Assembly: GCA_011947345.1 (NCBI GenBank)
Contig: JAAVTG010000519.1
Coordinates: 372,001-436,000, forward strand
DNA from: Phytophthora quininea
Lineage: Eukaryota; Oomycota; Peronosporomycetes; Peronosporales; Peronosporaceae
Direction: 5' to 3'
DNA: 64,000 nucleotides
This document shows, one piece after another, positions 36,901-47,238 of this stretch; the first letter of the stretch is position 1, and each line of letters starts with the position of its first letter. The notes beneath the pieces were generated by a model. That model was given only the letters and a program-made list of their open reading frames with translations, was not told where the DNA came from and searched no databases. Made by a program: the position numbers and the translations under genes.

Positions 36901-39900
36901 TGCAACATGTTGTCGCTGACGGCAATTCCATCACAGAATGACCACACGAGACATGGTTTTGTTCCAAGGCATTTTGACCCAGAAGCAGCGCTTCGCGATT
37001 GTCCTGAAGGCGCTGTTCCTGATCGAGATGCCACACAGATGGTTTCAGTTTGGCGAGCAACAGCAGCCGATAAAAGGTTCTCGTCCTCTGATGTTTGCAA
37101 CTCCAATAGGTTTCGTCCGGACTTGACGGAGCAAGTGAGTTTACGCACTGCTACCAGGCTTTGGACTATCCCTAGTGCGACGAGTGGACTTGCTGTTTGG
37201 TAATCCTGGGGAATGCGGTCGAGGTGGACTGGAATCTCTCAAGGTATCGATTTCAAATCGATGGCTTAGCGAGCTTCATCTCGGCAGTCAGTTCGTAACT
37301 ATCGACTACGACTGCCGTGATTCCAATGGAAACTCCATCGAAGACCAAGTAGAACTGAACGATGCGATCCTGAAAAGCTGCCCAAACCTACCGGAACTGG
37401 TGATTTGGAAACGGGTTGCAGTTGCCCGCTTCAATTTCGACGATGAACTTCCTGAAATCTGTGTGAGTTGCGAAGATATCGCCATGTTGGCCAACGATAC
37501 TGGTAATGTAACAACTAGCGCGGGCGAGGAGCGTTGAGCGAGACGGCGGTGTTGCTGCGGGCGGAGCTGTAGTCGGAGGGAGGAGGAGCCTTGGCACTTG
37601 GAGAGTAAATTGAGAAGTGAGATTGATCAGGCAAGTTTATCGTGCTAGCGCGCGTTGGGGAAACGCAAAGGGAAATCCAGTTCCCATCCTAAAGCCTATC
37701 AATTCTCTAAGTCCATATGAATCCTAAATCTACCAATGAACAGCTCCTAACTGGAAACGTAGCTCGAATCTTGAATCTTCTTGATGCGTCCCATAATCAA
37801 GAATCCATCAATAACTGGATTCTTTCAAATCCGTAGAATTTAAGAGCCAATCAGAGTAAAGATTATGGGACGTTCTTGAGACACCTAGAAGGTGTGATCT
37901 TGAACTTGAAGCCCTCGACCAATAGGAACGCTTTATGTATGTATGTTTACTACCATAAAGATAGCCAGCTATCCAGCATAATCTGGATAGTCTCAAAACG
38001 TATTGACGGGGTTGTCGTCTGCAACATGTTGTCGCTGACGGCAATTCCATCACAGAATGACCACACGAGACATGGTTTTGTTCCAAGGCATTTTGACCCA
38101 GAAGCAGCGCTTCGCGATTGTCCTGAAGGCGCTGTTCCTGATCGAGATGCCACACAGATGGTTTCAGTTTGGCGAGCAACAGCAGCCGATAAAAGGTTCT
38201 CGTCCTCTGATGTTTGCAACTCCAATAGGTTTCGTCCGGACTTGACGGAGCAAGTGAGTTTACGCACTGCTACCAGGCTTTGACTATCCCTAGTGCGACG
38301 AGTGGACTTGCTGTTTGGTAATCCTGGGGAATGCGGTCGAGGTGGACTGGAATCTCTCAAGGTATCGATTTCAAATCGATGGCTTAGCGAGCTTCATCTC
38401 GGCAGTCAGTTCGTAACTATCGACTACGACTGCCGTGATTCCAATGGAAACTCCATCGAAGACCAAGTAGAACTGAACGATGCGATCCTGAAAAGCTGCC
38501 CAAACCTACCGGAACTGGTGATTTGGAAACGGGTTGCAGTTGCCCGCTTCAATTTCGACGATGAACTTCCTGAAATCTGTGTGAGTTGCGAAGATATCGC
38601 CATGTTGGCCAACGATACTGGTAATGTAACAACTAGCGCGGGCGAGGAGCGTTGAGCGAGACGGCGGTGTTGCTGCGGGCGGAGCTGTAGTCGGAGGGAG
38701 GAGGAGCCTTGGCACTTGGAGAGTAAATTGAGAAGTGAGATTGATCAGGCAAGTTTATCGTGCTAGCGCGCGTTGGGGAAACGCAAAGGGAAATCCAGTT
38801 CCCATCCTAAAGCCTATCAATTCTCTAAGTCCATATGAATCCTAAATCTACCAATGAACAGCTCCTAACTGGAAACGTAGCTCGAATCTTGAATCTTCTT
38901 GATGCGTCCCATAATCAAGAATCCATCAATAACTGGATTCTTTCAAATCCGTAGAATTTAAGAGCCAATCAGAGTAAAGATTATGGGACGTTCTTGAGAC
39001 ACCTAGAAGGTGTGATCTTGAACTTGAAGCCCTCGACCAATAGGAACGCTTTATGTATGTATGTTTACTACCATAAAGATAGCCAGCTATCCAGCATAAT
39101 CTGGATAGTCTCAAAACGTATTGACGGGGTTGTCGTCTGCAACATGTTGTCGCTGACGGCAATTCCATCACAGAATGACCACACGAGACATGGTTTTGTT
39201 CCAAGGCATTTTGACCCAGAAGCAGCGCTTCGCGATTGTCCTGAAGGCGCTGTTCCTGATCGAGATGCCACACAGATGGTTTCAGTTTGGCGAGCAACAG
39301 CAGCCGATAAAAGGTTCTCGTCCTCTGATGTTTGCAACTCCAATAGGTTTCGTCCGGACTTGACGGAGCAAGTGAGTTTACGCACTGCTACCAGGCTTTG
39401 GACTATCCCTAGTGCGACGAGTGGACTTGCTGTTTGGTAATCCTGGGGAATGCGGTCGAGGTGGACTGAATCTCTCAAGGTATCGATTTCAAATCGATGG
39501 CTTAGCGAGCTTCATCTCGGCAGTCAGTTCGTAACTATCGACTACGACTGCCGTGATTCCAATGGAAACTCCATCGAAGACCAAGTAGAACTGAACGATG
39601 CGATCCTGAAAAGCTGCCCAAACCTACCGGAACTGGTGATTTGGAAACGGGTTGCAGTTGCCCGCTTCAATTTCGACGATGAACTTCCTGAAATCTGTGT
39701 GAGTTGCGAAGATATCGCCATGTTGGCCAACGATACTGGTAATGTAACAACTAGCGCGGGCGAGGAGCGTTGAGCGAGACGGCGGTGTTGCTGCGGGCGG
39801 AGCTGTAGTCGGAGGGAGGAGGAGCCTTGGCACTTGGAGAGTAAATTGAGAAGTGAGATTGATCAGGCAAGTTTATCGTGCTAGCGCGCGTTGGGGAAAC

Positions 39901-40860
39901 GCAAAGGGAAATCCAGTTCCCATCCTAAAGCCTATCAATTCTCTAAGTCCATATGAATCCTAAATCTACCAATGAACAGCTCCTAACTGGAAACGTAGCT
40001 CGAATCTTGAATCTTCTTGATGCGTCCCATAATCAAGAATCCATCAATAACTGGATTCTTTCAAATCCGTAGAATTTAAGAGCCAATCAGAGTAAAGATT
40101 ATGGGACGTTCTTGAGACACCTAGAAGGTGTGATCTTGAACTTGAAGCCCTCGACCAATAGGAACGCTTTATGTATGTATGTTTACTACCATAAAGATAG
40201 CCAGCTATCCAGCATAATCTGGATAGTCTCAAAACGTATTGACGGGGTTGTCGTCTGCAACATGTTGTCGCTGACGGCAATTCCGTCACAGAATGACCAC
40301 ACGAGACATGGTTTTGTTCCAAGGCATTTTGACCCAGAAGCAGCGCTTCGCGATTGTCCTGAAGGCGCTGTTCCTGATCGAGATGCCACACAGATGGTTT
40401 CAGTTTGGCGAGCAACAGCAGCCGATAAAAGGTTCTCGTCCTCTGATGTTTGCAACTCCAATAGGTTTCGTCCGGACTTGACGGAGCAAGTGAGTTTACG
40501 CACTGCTACCAGGCTTTGGACTATCCCTAGTGCGACGAGTGGACTTGCTGTTTGGTAATCCTGGGGAATGCGGTCGAGGTGGACTGGAATCTCTCAAGGT
40601 ATCGATTTCAAATCGATGGCTTAGCGAGCTTCATCTCGGCAGTCAGTTCGTAACTATCGACTACGACTGCCGTGATTCCAATGGAAACTCCATCGAAGAC
40701 CAAGTAGAACTGAACGATGCGATCCTGAAAAGCTGCCCAAACCTACCGGAACTGGTGATTTGGAAACGGGTTGCAGTTGCCCGCTTCAATTTCGACGATG
40801 AACTTCCTGAAATCTGTGTGAGTTGCGAAGATATCGCCATGTTGGCCAACGATACTGGTA
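27998..40860 (+). repeat. Twelve-unit tandem array, period about 1,118 bp
   Basis: Units can be set at the word ATGACCACACGAGACATGG: 27999, 29114, 30232, 31348, 32466, 33585, 34702, 35821, 36938, 38057, 39175 and 40293. Eleven are full length (1,115-1,119 bp). The last is cut at about 40860, where it runs into unique gene sequence. Units are nearly identical, differing by rare substitutions and one-base indels. Each holds the same 3' gene fragment (plus strand, with LESLKVSISNRWLSELHLG and ILKSCPNLPELVIW) but no ATG for it. About 0.5 kb of A+T-rich spacer with inverted repeats follows. The frames of 60-148 codons in each unit are not taken as genes. The total of about 12.9 kb may be collapsed or expanded in the assembly. 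Confidence 0.95.
28844..28929. repeat. Nested inverted repeats in the array spacer (first of the repeats)
   Basis: Outer arms of 12 bp, 28844-28855 (CGTCCCATAATC) and 28918-28929, enclose an inner 7-bp pair (AGAATCC/GGATTCT). The same structure recurs in every unit. A further hairpin (CTATCCAG/CTGGATAG) stands about 100 bases downstream. It may be a relic of a small foldback transposon (MITE) carried into the amplified unit. Confidence 0.7.
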
Positions 40861-41316
40861 ACCCGCTAGCCCGACATTTTCGTCGATTGCGTGTCCGACT
40901 AAACAACATCAGTGAGTCCGTCATTGTTAACGGCGTTGACACGATACAGCAGAGCTTATCTCAAGCTAAAGTTGTCGTGGAGGCGCTGCTGGGGATGTTG
41001 AGTGTGATCAAGAATACCTAGATGTCGTAGTACCCGTCGAGCTCAACAACTACTTGGATGCCTTCCGAGCGCATCATCTCGGACCGATTGATCGATTTTA
41101 CAAGTTGTCGAGGGAGTGCAGGGCGGCGTTTCTGAGCATGCTTCCAGTGGTGAGAAACAGAAGCGTGGTCGACCGCAGTCGAAATCTGCTCGCTACAGCC
41201 TGGACCAACTGGCGCGGTCGAATATTTTCGCGTTCGCAGGCCCTCCTGCTCTTGGCCACGTTTACTTTCGCTGCGACGCGTTCGACTCGGACAAGCGAGA
41301 AGAAGAGCCCACATGA
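40520..41316 (+). pseudogene. 3' part of the gene from which the array was amplified
   Basis: The last array unit runs without a break into unique sequence. After LANDTGN, where the other units switch to the array junction, the frame goes on to ISESVIVNGVDTIQQSLSQ. It then shifts by one missing G in the G4 run near 40990. It continues with QEYLDVVVPVELNNYLDAF and LGPIDRFYKLSRECRAAF, and ends at 41316 as DSDKREEEPT after another shift near 41150. The N-terminal part (LELHLG, SCPNLPELVIW) looks like leucine-rich repeats. The gene's own 5' half is not in the window or was lost. Function is unknown; an oomycete LRR-type protein is the best guess. Confidence 0.5.
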
Positions 41317-41433
41317 AAGGTGGTGTCGCTCTTCGAGTTGCTGAGCATTCAATATTATCTTGTTGCCTGAATGTAGCCATTTGCCCGTTTCTGTCGAAAA
41401 GTAAGAAAAACTTGCACTTGACCAGAGAAGACG

Positions 41434-43135
41434 ATGACGGAGGTGTTCGTTAGCATCCCTGCGCTGCTGCAGGCGCACCCAGAGAAGATCAACGGGTGGT
41501 CGCTGTCCAGCAACCCGGCGTGCTGGGTCTACGAGGTGCTCAAGGCGTTCCCGGATCGCATCGACGGCTGGCTGCTGAGTGCCAACTCTGCAGAATGGGT
41601 GGACACTCTACTGAACGACCATCCGGACAAGGTCAAGTACGAGGTTCTGTCGGGAAACCCCGCGCCTTGGGTGCTCAAAAGACTGCGAGCTCATCCAGAC
41701 AAGATCGACGGCAAGACGCTGTCAAGGAACGCCGCAGAGTGGGCGGGACAGGTGCTGGACGAACTAGTGCCTGCCGAGCAAGTCAGCTACGCTGCCATGT
41801 CGGAGAACCCTGCAGATTGGGCCGGTCAGAAGCTAAAGAAAAACCCTGACAAAGTAGCATATGACTTACTGTCGGGAAATGCTGGAGCTTGGGCGGGGAG
41901 ATGCTGTCGGCACATCCGGACAAGATCAACTACGCAGTGATCTCTGGCAACCCGGCGGCGTGGGCCGGCGAGCTATTGAAGCAGACGGGCATTATGTGGC
42001 GGACGTCGATGGACCGGCAGTTGCTGTCAAAGAACACTGCTGAGTGGGCTGGCCAGTTACTGACCAAGTACCCGGAGTGGATCGACTACGTGGCGTTGTC
42101 TGGGAACTCTGCAGACTGGGCTGGCAACTTGTTGAAGAAGAAGCCGCACCAAATCAGCTTTGAAGCTTTGTCGGGGAATCCTGCGCCTTGGGCGGAAGGA
42201 TTGCTGAGAGCAAGCTCAGACAAGATCTTCGGTTGGGGATTGTCGAAGAATTCGGCTCCGTGGGCGTTCGAGCTGATGAAGGTTTGCCCCGAGAAGGTGG
42301 ACGTGTCGGTCATGTGCTCGAACCGTTTCGACGGCGAGATCCCAGGAGGGATCTCCTACAAGCCGAGCAAAATGGGCTTTGTGTTCCAGAAAATACCTGC
42401 CCACAAGGTAAAGTATGCGCGACGAAAGAAATCACCAGCCAAGTCTAACACCGAACACAAGGACGAAATGCACGCTGAGGCGTACCGTGTGATCATGGGA
42501 TACAACGCAACCAGGCAGCAGCTTCTTGAGATTTACTTCGGGTCGTCTGCGAGTCGTCTAGAGAAGGAAAGCAACCTTTGGACTGTGCCATTGAAGGTGA
42601 TCCGACGCCCGCAAAGGCAGTGCTTGGCGCAAATCCGCTTGCTCGGTTTCAAGAGCTTCGAGCGCAGCGCAATACATTCGTGTATGCAACTGAAACTGAT
42701 GCTGGAAGTGGCATCAAGTCTGCTCAAACTGCAGAGTATACTGCAGAGCATGGCATCTCGCGTTGTCGCCGCCAGGCTGAGCAAGAACTAGGTAGGATTG
42801 ACAGCGTGCTCGACAACTTGGAGCGAACGATCTCCGTCTGCGCGGCTGAAATCGACGTGCAGAGCAAGAAAAAGTCACGCATGGTGGGCGAAGTTGCGCG
42901 CCTGAGATCGCTAGAGGAAGCTCAGGAGGAAGACCAGCGGCTTCTCCAACAAATTGAGCGACGCATGGCGCTACGCGAGAAGAGACTGCAAGAGGAGCGA
43001 GAGGAAGAAGGTAAGCGCGATGATGACGCTGAGGAGGAAAAGTCGGACGAAGATCAGGCGTCAGCGATCCCAATCGCAGTGCCGATCGCTGCGGCGGTGG
43101 CGGACGACGACCAAGACTTTGACTTTTCAAGCTGA
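41434..43135 (+). CDS. Protein with about eleven 24-residue tryptophan repeats and a coiled-coil acidic tail
   Basis: From the ATG at 41434 the protein (about 567 residues) is built of repeats of about 24 residues. Each opens LSxNxAxW and continues AGxLLxxxPDKI. Examples are LSGNPAPWVLKRLRAHPDKI and LSGNSADWAGNLLKKKP; they run to about residue 295. A basic linker (KYARRKKSPAK) and a long coiled coil (SVLDNLERTI to RLQEEREEEGKR) follow, with an Asp-rich end (DDDQDFDFSS). Two shifts interrupt the frame, one missing G in the G4 run near 41895 and one missing base near 42565. Repeats and coiled coil read through cleanly, so both are probably errors. The pattern recalls the NP-rich LSxNP repeats of some giant-virus and protist proteins, but with Trp at the turn. 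It is likely a solenoid scaffold. Function is unknown. Confidence 0.7.
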
Positions 43136-43940
43136 AATTGTGAGATGAGTGTGTGAGTGACTTTGTCCGGCTGCGATCAGTATCCCAAGCACAAGAAGAA
43201 GAAGAGAAACACCGAGACCAGCCAGGACTGCTGCGTCATTTCGCCGAGGCAATCAATAATGTTCGTACAACTTCAGTTACCACAGTGATGTGCCGTTGAA
43301 ACCCAAGCAGAAACGGTCGACATCGCACGAGCGCGTATTGCCGAGCAGCGTGGTGAAACGTAAAACTCTCGGCGTGGTGCGCTCGTGGTGTGTTTGCATT
43401 GTAGCGTCGCTGCGTGTTGAAGTCGCCGCAATGTCGGGGTGTCGGCGTCGCTAAAGAGTCAGCCGGAAGAGCCAGCAGCGAGACCAGATGGCAACTTATT
43501 AGCTCACTAATTGCTGGCGGCTACTCGCTAGTCCACCACCGCCTTTTGCGATAAAACATAGTGCCTTTGTATGACCAGACGGAAAACCCCACCGTGTTTT
43601 GACAAACACGGCAATCACAGCCTGGAAATGAGCAAGTTCGTCGCCTCTCGGGGCGGACTGTTCGAATTCGCCCTTCGGACAACCACCCTGCCGCTTTCCT
43701 CGCCGCCGGCTTCACCTCACCTGCCGCCCACTGCAACCACAACGCACTGCATCACTGCTATACTCTGGCAGCAGATTCGATCTCCACAAGTTTCCATCTC
43801 TTCGGCAAATCTTGGGCTGTGTAGACTCGTCCAAACCAGATGTAAAAATACCACAGGCTTTCATAAAAACTAGTTCATCGTACCGTTCGTGCCACGCATT
43901 CCAACGCCCAACGTCACAACCGAAACCTTCCGCAACGCCC
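43136..43940. other. Intergenic region and 5' flank of the PH-MAP kinase
   Basis: No gene is supported. The in-frame stretch from 43812 to the kinase ATG starts with TTG and has no conserved motif, so it is taken as 5' UTR. The last 200 bases are C/T-rich, as in many oomycete leaders. Confidence 0.5.
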
Positions 43941-45974
43941 ATGAGCTCCCAGGATGAGGACAAGAGCGGCGACGGCGTGTACGTGACCCGCAGTCGCTCG
44001 CTGTTCTCCATGTGGCTGCACGGCAAGGCGGCGCCCAGTCGCTCGCAGCCGGCCGTGGTCTTCCGCTCGGCCGACGTCATCCAGGAGGGCTATCTGCTCA
44101 AGCAGGGGCTGCGACTCAAGATGTGGACCAAGCGCTACTTCATCCTAAGGCTAGAGGAGCGCCACATGACGCTGGGCTACTACACCAGCAAGGACTCGCT
44201 CACGCTGTGCTCGGAGACGCCCATCGGGCCCGGCCACCAGCTCGGACACGTCAACTCGACCAAATACCCGCGACGGATCGAACTCCGTTGTGGTACCAAG
44301 TGCATGACGCTGGAGGCCGAAGACCAGAAGAGCTACGAGGCCTGGAAGAGCGCGCTGCAAGAGGCAATTCGCTGGAACCACGCCATGGTGCCCACCAAAG
44401 ACGGCAGCTTTGTGACGTACGGGAAACAGGCGTCCGAAGACCTGAAACAGGAGGAACGCAGTCGCGCCGAAGCAGCTAAGAAGCTGAGAGAGAAGCAGAA
44501 GGCGGACGACGCTGCTGCGGCGGCAAACGCAGCGAATAAACCCAAATACTTGCCAGCTACTAGGCCAGGCACGCAGTGCTTCATGACGTCCAACACGCGG
44601 TTCGAGATCCCGTCCAACTTTGAGTTCGTCAAGACGATCGGCTCGGGAGCCTACGGAGTCGTCATTTCGGCCACCAACACGCAGAACGGCAAAACGGTGG
44701 CCATCAAGAACATCCAAAGAGCATTCGACGACCTGACGGACGCCAAACGCATTGTGAGAGAGATTAAACTCATGCGCCACCTGGAGCACAAGTGTGTGCT
44801 GGGAGTAGAGGATATCTTCGAGCCAGTGTCGCTGGCCAAGTTCGAGGACGTGTACATTGTGTCGCAGCTCATGGCCACCGACCTGCACCGCGTCATCTAC
44901 TCGAGACACGCTCTGTCGGACGAGCACATTGCGTTCTTCATGTACCAGATGCTATGTGCCATGAAGTACGTGCACTCGGCCAACGTGATCCACCGAGACT
45001 TGAAGCCGTCGAATGTGCTGGTGAACGCCAACTGCGAGCTGAAGATTTGCGACTTTGGACTGGCACGCGGCGTCTTCCCCGAGGAGGAGCTGGAGTTGAC
45101 CGAGTACGTGGTGACGCGCTGGTACCGCGCGCCCGAGATCATGCTGGGATGCATGAAATACACTAGAGAAGTAGACGTGTGGTCCATGGGCTGCATCTTC
45201 GCAGAGATGATGTCGCGCAAGCCGCTATTCCCAGGCCAGGACTACATCGACCAGCTGCACTTGATTATGAACGCACTGGGAGCACCAAACGACCAGGATC
45301 TGTACTTCCTCACGAATGCACGCGCACGGAAGTTCATGAACGCCGAGTTCCAAAAACGCGGACCTAATCCGACGAAGCCTCTGGCGCACATGTTCACGGA
45401 TTCGCCTCCGGATGCGCTCGACTTGCTGCAGAAAATGCTGGTGATCGACCCGAACAAACGCATTAGTGTAGACGACGCTCTGGCCCATCCGTACTTGGCC
45501 TCCATTCGCAATACCGAGGACGAGACGACCGCGACTACCAGCTTCGACTTTGACTTTGAGAACGAGAAGCTCACCAAACCTGTGCTGCAGAAGCTCATCT
45601 GGGACGAGATGCGAGCGTTCCACCCGGAAGTGGGCGATGAGGAAGCAGCGACCAACAACGTCGACGATGAGAATAACAGCATTGCTACGACGCAGGAGTC
45701 GGTCACACCCGTGACGCCTGTGAACCCAGCTACGGTTGACCAGGATAAGGCGCCAGATTCGGAGAGCACAGCAGCTGCTACAGTCACAGCTCCACCGCAG
45801 GACTCTGAAGCAGCAAAACCCGAAGATGACGATGCAGCACCCAGCAAGGTTGAGACCCATACTGCAAATAGTGACCAGACCAGCGTTAGGAAAGGCGTGA
45901 CCGGCATGAAGCTGCCTACGGAGGAGGAAACACGGCAAGAAGCTGGCGAACCGGCACGAGAAGTAGTCGCATAA
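43941..45974 (+). CDS. MAP kinase with N-terminal PH domain
   Basis: An intact, intronless gene of 677 residues from the ATG at 43941. A PH domain (about residues 48-150) starts VIQEGYLLKQGLRLKMWTKR and ends YEAWKSALQEAI. A charged, Ala-rich linker follows. The kinase domain (about 226-520) shows GSGAYGVV, ATP lysine K256 (VAIKN), HRDLKPSN (D353), DFG, and the dual phosphorylation motif T387-E388-Y389 in LTEYVVTRWYRAPE, as in ERK-type MAP kinases. The C-terminus is acidic and Ser/Thr/Pro-rich. PH-MAP kinase fusions are known from oomycetes and may tie stress or cell-wall signalling to membranes. It is one of the few long conserved genes here with no frameshift. Upstream kinases would phosphorylate TEY; the PH lipid target is unknown. 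Confidence 0.95.
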   Translation: MSSQDEDKSGDGVYVTRSRSLFSMWLHGKAAPSRSQPAVVFRSADVIQEGYLLKQGLRLKMWTKRYFILRLEERHMTLGYYTSKDSLTLCSETPIGPGHQLGHVNSTKYPRRIELRCGTKCMTLEAEDQKSYEAWKSALQEAIRWNHAMVPTKDGSFVTYGKQASEDLKQEERSRAEAAKKLREKQKADDAAAAANAANKPKYLPATRPGTQCFMTSNTRFEIPSNFEFVKTIGSGAYGVVISATNTQNGKTVAIKNIQRAFDDLTDAKRIVREIKLMRHLEHKCVLGVEDIFEPVSLAKFEDVYIVSQLMATDLHRVIYSRHALSDEHIAFFMYQMLCAMKYVHSANVIHRDLKPSNVLVNANCELKICDFGLARGVFPEEELELTEYVVTRWYRAPEIMLGCMKYTREVDVWSMGCIFAEMMSRKPLFPGQDYIDQLHLIMNALGAPNDQDLYFLTNARARKFMNAEFQKRGPNPTKPLAHMFTDSPPDALDLLQKMLVIDPNKRISVDDALAHPYLASIRNTEDETTATTSFDFDFENEKLTKPVLQKLIWDEMRAFHPEVGDEEAATNNVDDENNSIATTQESVTPVTPVNPATVDQDKAPDSESTAAATVTAPPQDSEAAKPEDDDAAPSKVETHTANSDQTSVRKGVTGMKLPTEEETRQEAGEPAREVVA

Positions 45975-46241
45975 GAGTGACACCTGAAAGAAACTAGGTC
46001 TTGCTGATGTCCTGTGCAGAGGCAGCAAACAATTTCCAAGCCTCGAGAAGATACAATATACTACGTAGTACACCTTGATTCCATCAATACTGGTAACTAC
46101 CGATAGCCGGTTTCGATTTTTATGGCAACTTCCAACACACTGTGCATGCAGCACCGTCCTCTTGCGAACGGCAAAACTCCACGTTCCAACATTGATAACC
46201 ACCTCCACAAGGAGGCTCCACTTCATATCGTTTTCCGCTCC

Positions 46242-47064
46242 TCATTCCACCTTCTCACCTTGCATACCTGTTTTCTTTTTCACTTCCGACCACAGTTTTA
46301 GGTGTTCACTGAGAGTTTCGTCAAGAGCCTCAAAGAGGGCGACATTAGCCAGTTCGTCCTGGGTCTCCACGGGCCCCACAAAGAATTCACACAAATACTC
46401 CAATCTCTTAAATGGGTCGTCCTAAGCACATGTAACGGTAAAACAGTGAGTCATTGCAGTCCACCCAGCCTCCGCGGCATCAAGACTTACCATGGGATTT
46501 CGTGCGTCGCGAACAACTTGCGGCTAGATGCAGTATCTGAACGATTAAAGCGACCAAACCGTTCGCAACTCCCAGACTAGAACCAACTAGGTTGGGCAAG
46601 GAGCGAATCCTTATGCTGCATCGCTTGAACAAACTGTTTTGCTCAGCGCCATCGTGGTCGATTCCTGTACTGGCACCTGCAACAGCTCGAACACACGAGT
46701 CTTCCAGTCTTCTGAGAAGGAGTTGGATCTTGCTTGACTACTTGCACTATAAGGCATTCTGCTTCCACTTGAACACTGTATCTACGTTCAATCTCTTGAT
46801 GGTGATCTGGAGGAGAATTGGAGTCGACGTAGCTGTCTTCAGCAGTGCCAACTCTGGGTCGCTTCGACGAGTTACCGTCGTCACCGTCAGCAGGTCGTTT
46901 AAGCCTTGGGATGTTCTTGCTAACTGGAGTAAAATGGCGATTGAAGTGCGCGTGCAGGTGGCGACGCACAAGCTCTGCGGCTTTCTTTCTTTCTCTCGCT
47001 GCAAATTCGATTCTAGGCTTGCAACAAACTCCACTGCTAGTACGCACGTGGGCGACGGGGCCAT
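46242..47064 (-). CDS. Unrecognised multi-exon protein (minus strand)
   Basis: Three pieces with coding character line up. The first, from about 47030 leftwards, is charged and basic (AARERKKAAELVRRHLHAHF, then NIPRLKRPADGDD, SSKRPRVG with a likely nuclear localisation signal) and reaches about 46740. A short exon lies at 46491-46523 (PQVVRDARNPM), flanked by AG and GT on the minus strand. The last exon is 46242-46421 (DDPFKRLEYLCEFF to SEVKKKTGMQGEKVE, stop TGA). The 69-base intron 46422-46490 has GT..AG ends. How 46740 connects to 46523, and whether the ATG at 47064 is used, could not be settled. A nuclear protein is possible. No family is recognised. Confidence 0.45.
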
Positions 47065-47238
47065 TTAACGTACTTGGGCGGTGAGGTATCTTGTACTGGG
47101 AAGTGTTTAGCGAAACTGGTCACCTCAATCGCCTAGCTATTTGTGCGATGCGATGTTGCAGAATTCCACGTGTCGATTTCTGGGGATGGTCTCATTGCAA
47201 GACTTGCAGTCGAGCAGGAACTGGATTAGTAAACCAGT

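Noticed and set aside
28865..40415. 123-codon minus-strand frame repeated in nearly every array unit
   Set aside because: It runs antisense to the gene-derived frame and its stop-free length follows from the repeated DNA. There is no motif and no sign that selection keeps it.
27998..40860. CRISPR-like regular repetition
   Set aside because: The period is about 1.1 kb with no short repeats separated by unique spacers, and the host is eukaryotic.
43812..43940. N-terminal extension of the MAP kinase from a TTG
   Set aside because: The conserved protein starts at the ATG at 43941, and the extension has no family similarity that can be seen.
45225..46226. 333-codon minus-strand frame over the MAP kinase end
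   Set aside because: Antisense shadow of the kinase and its acidic tail, no ATG-linked motif.
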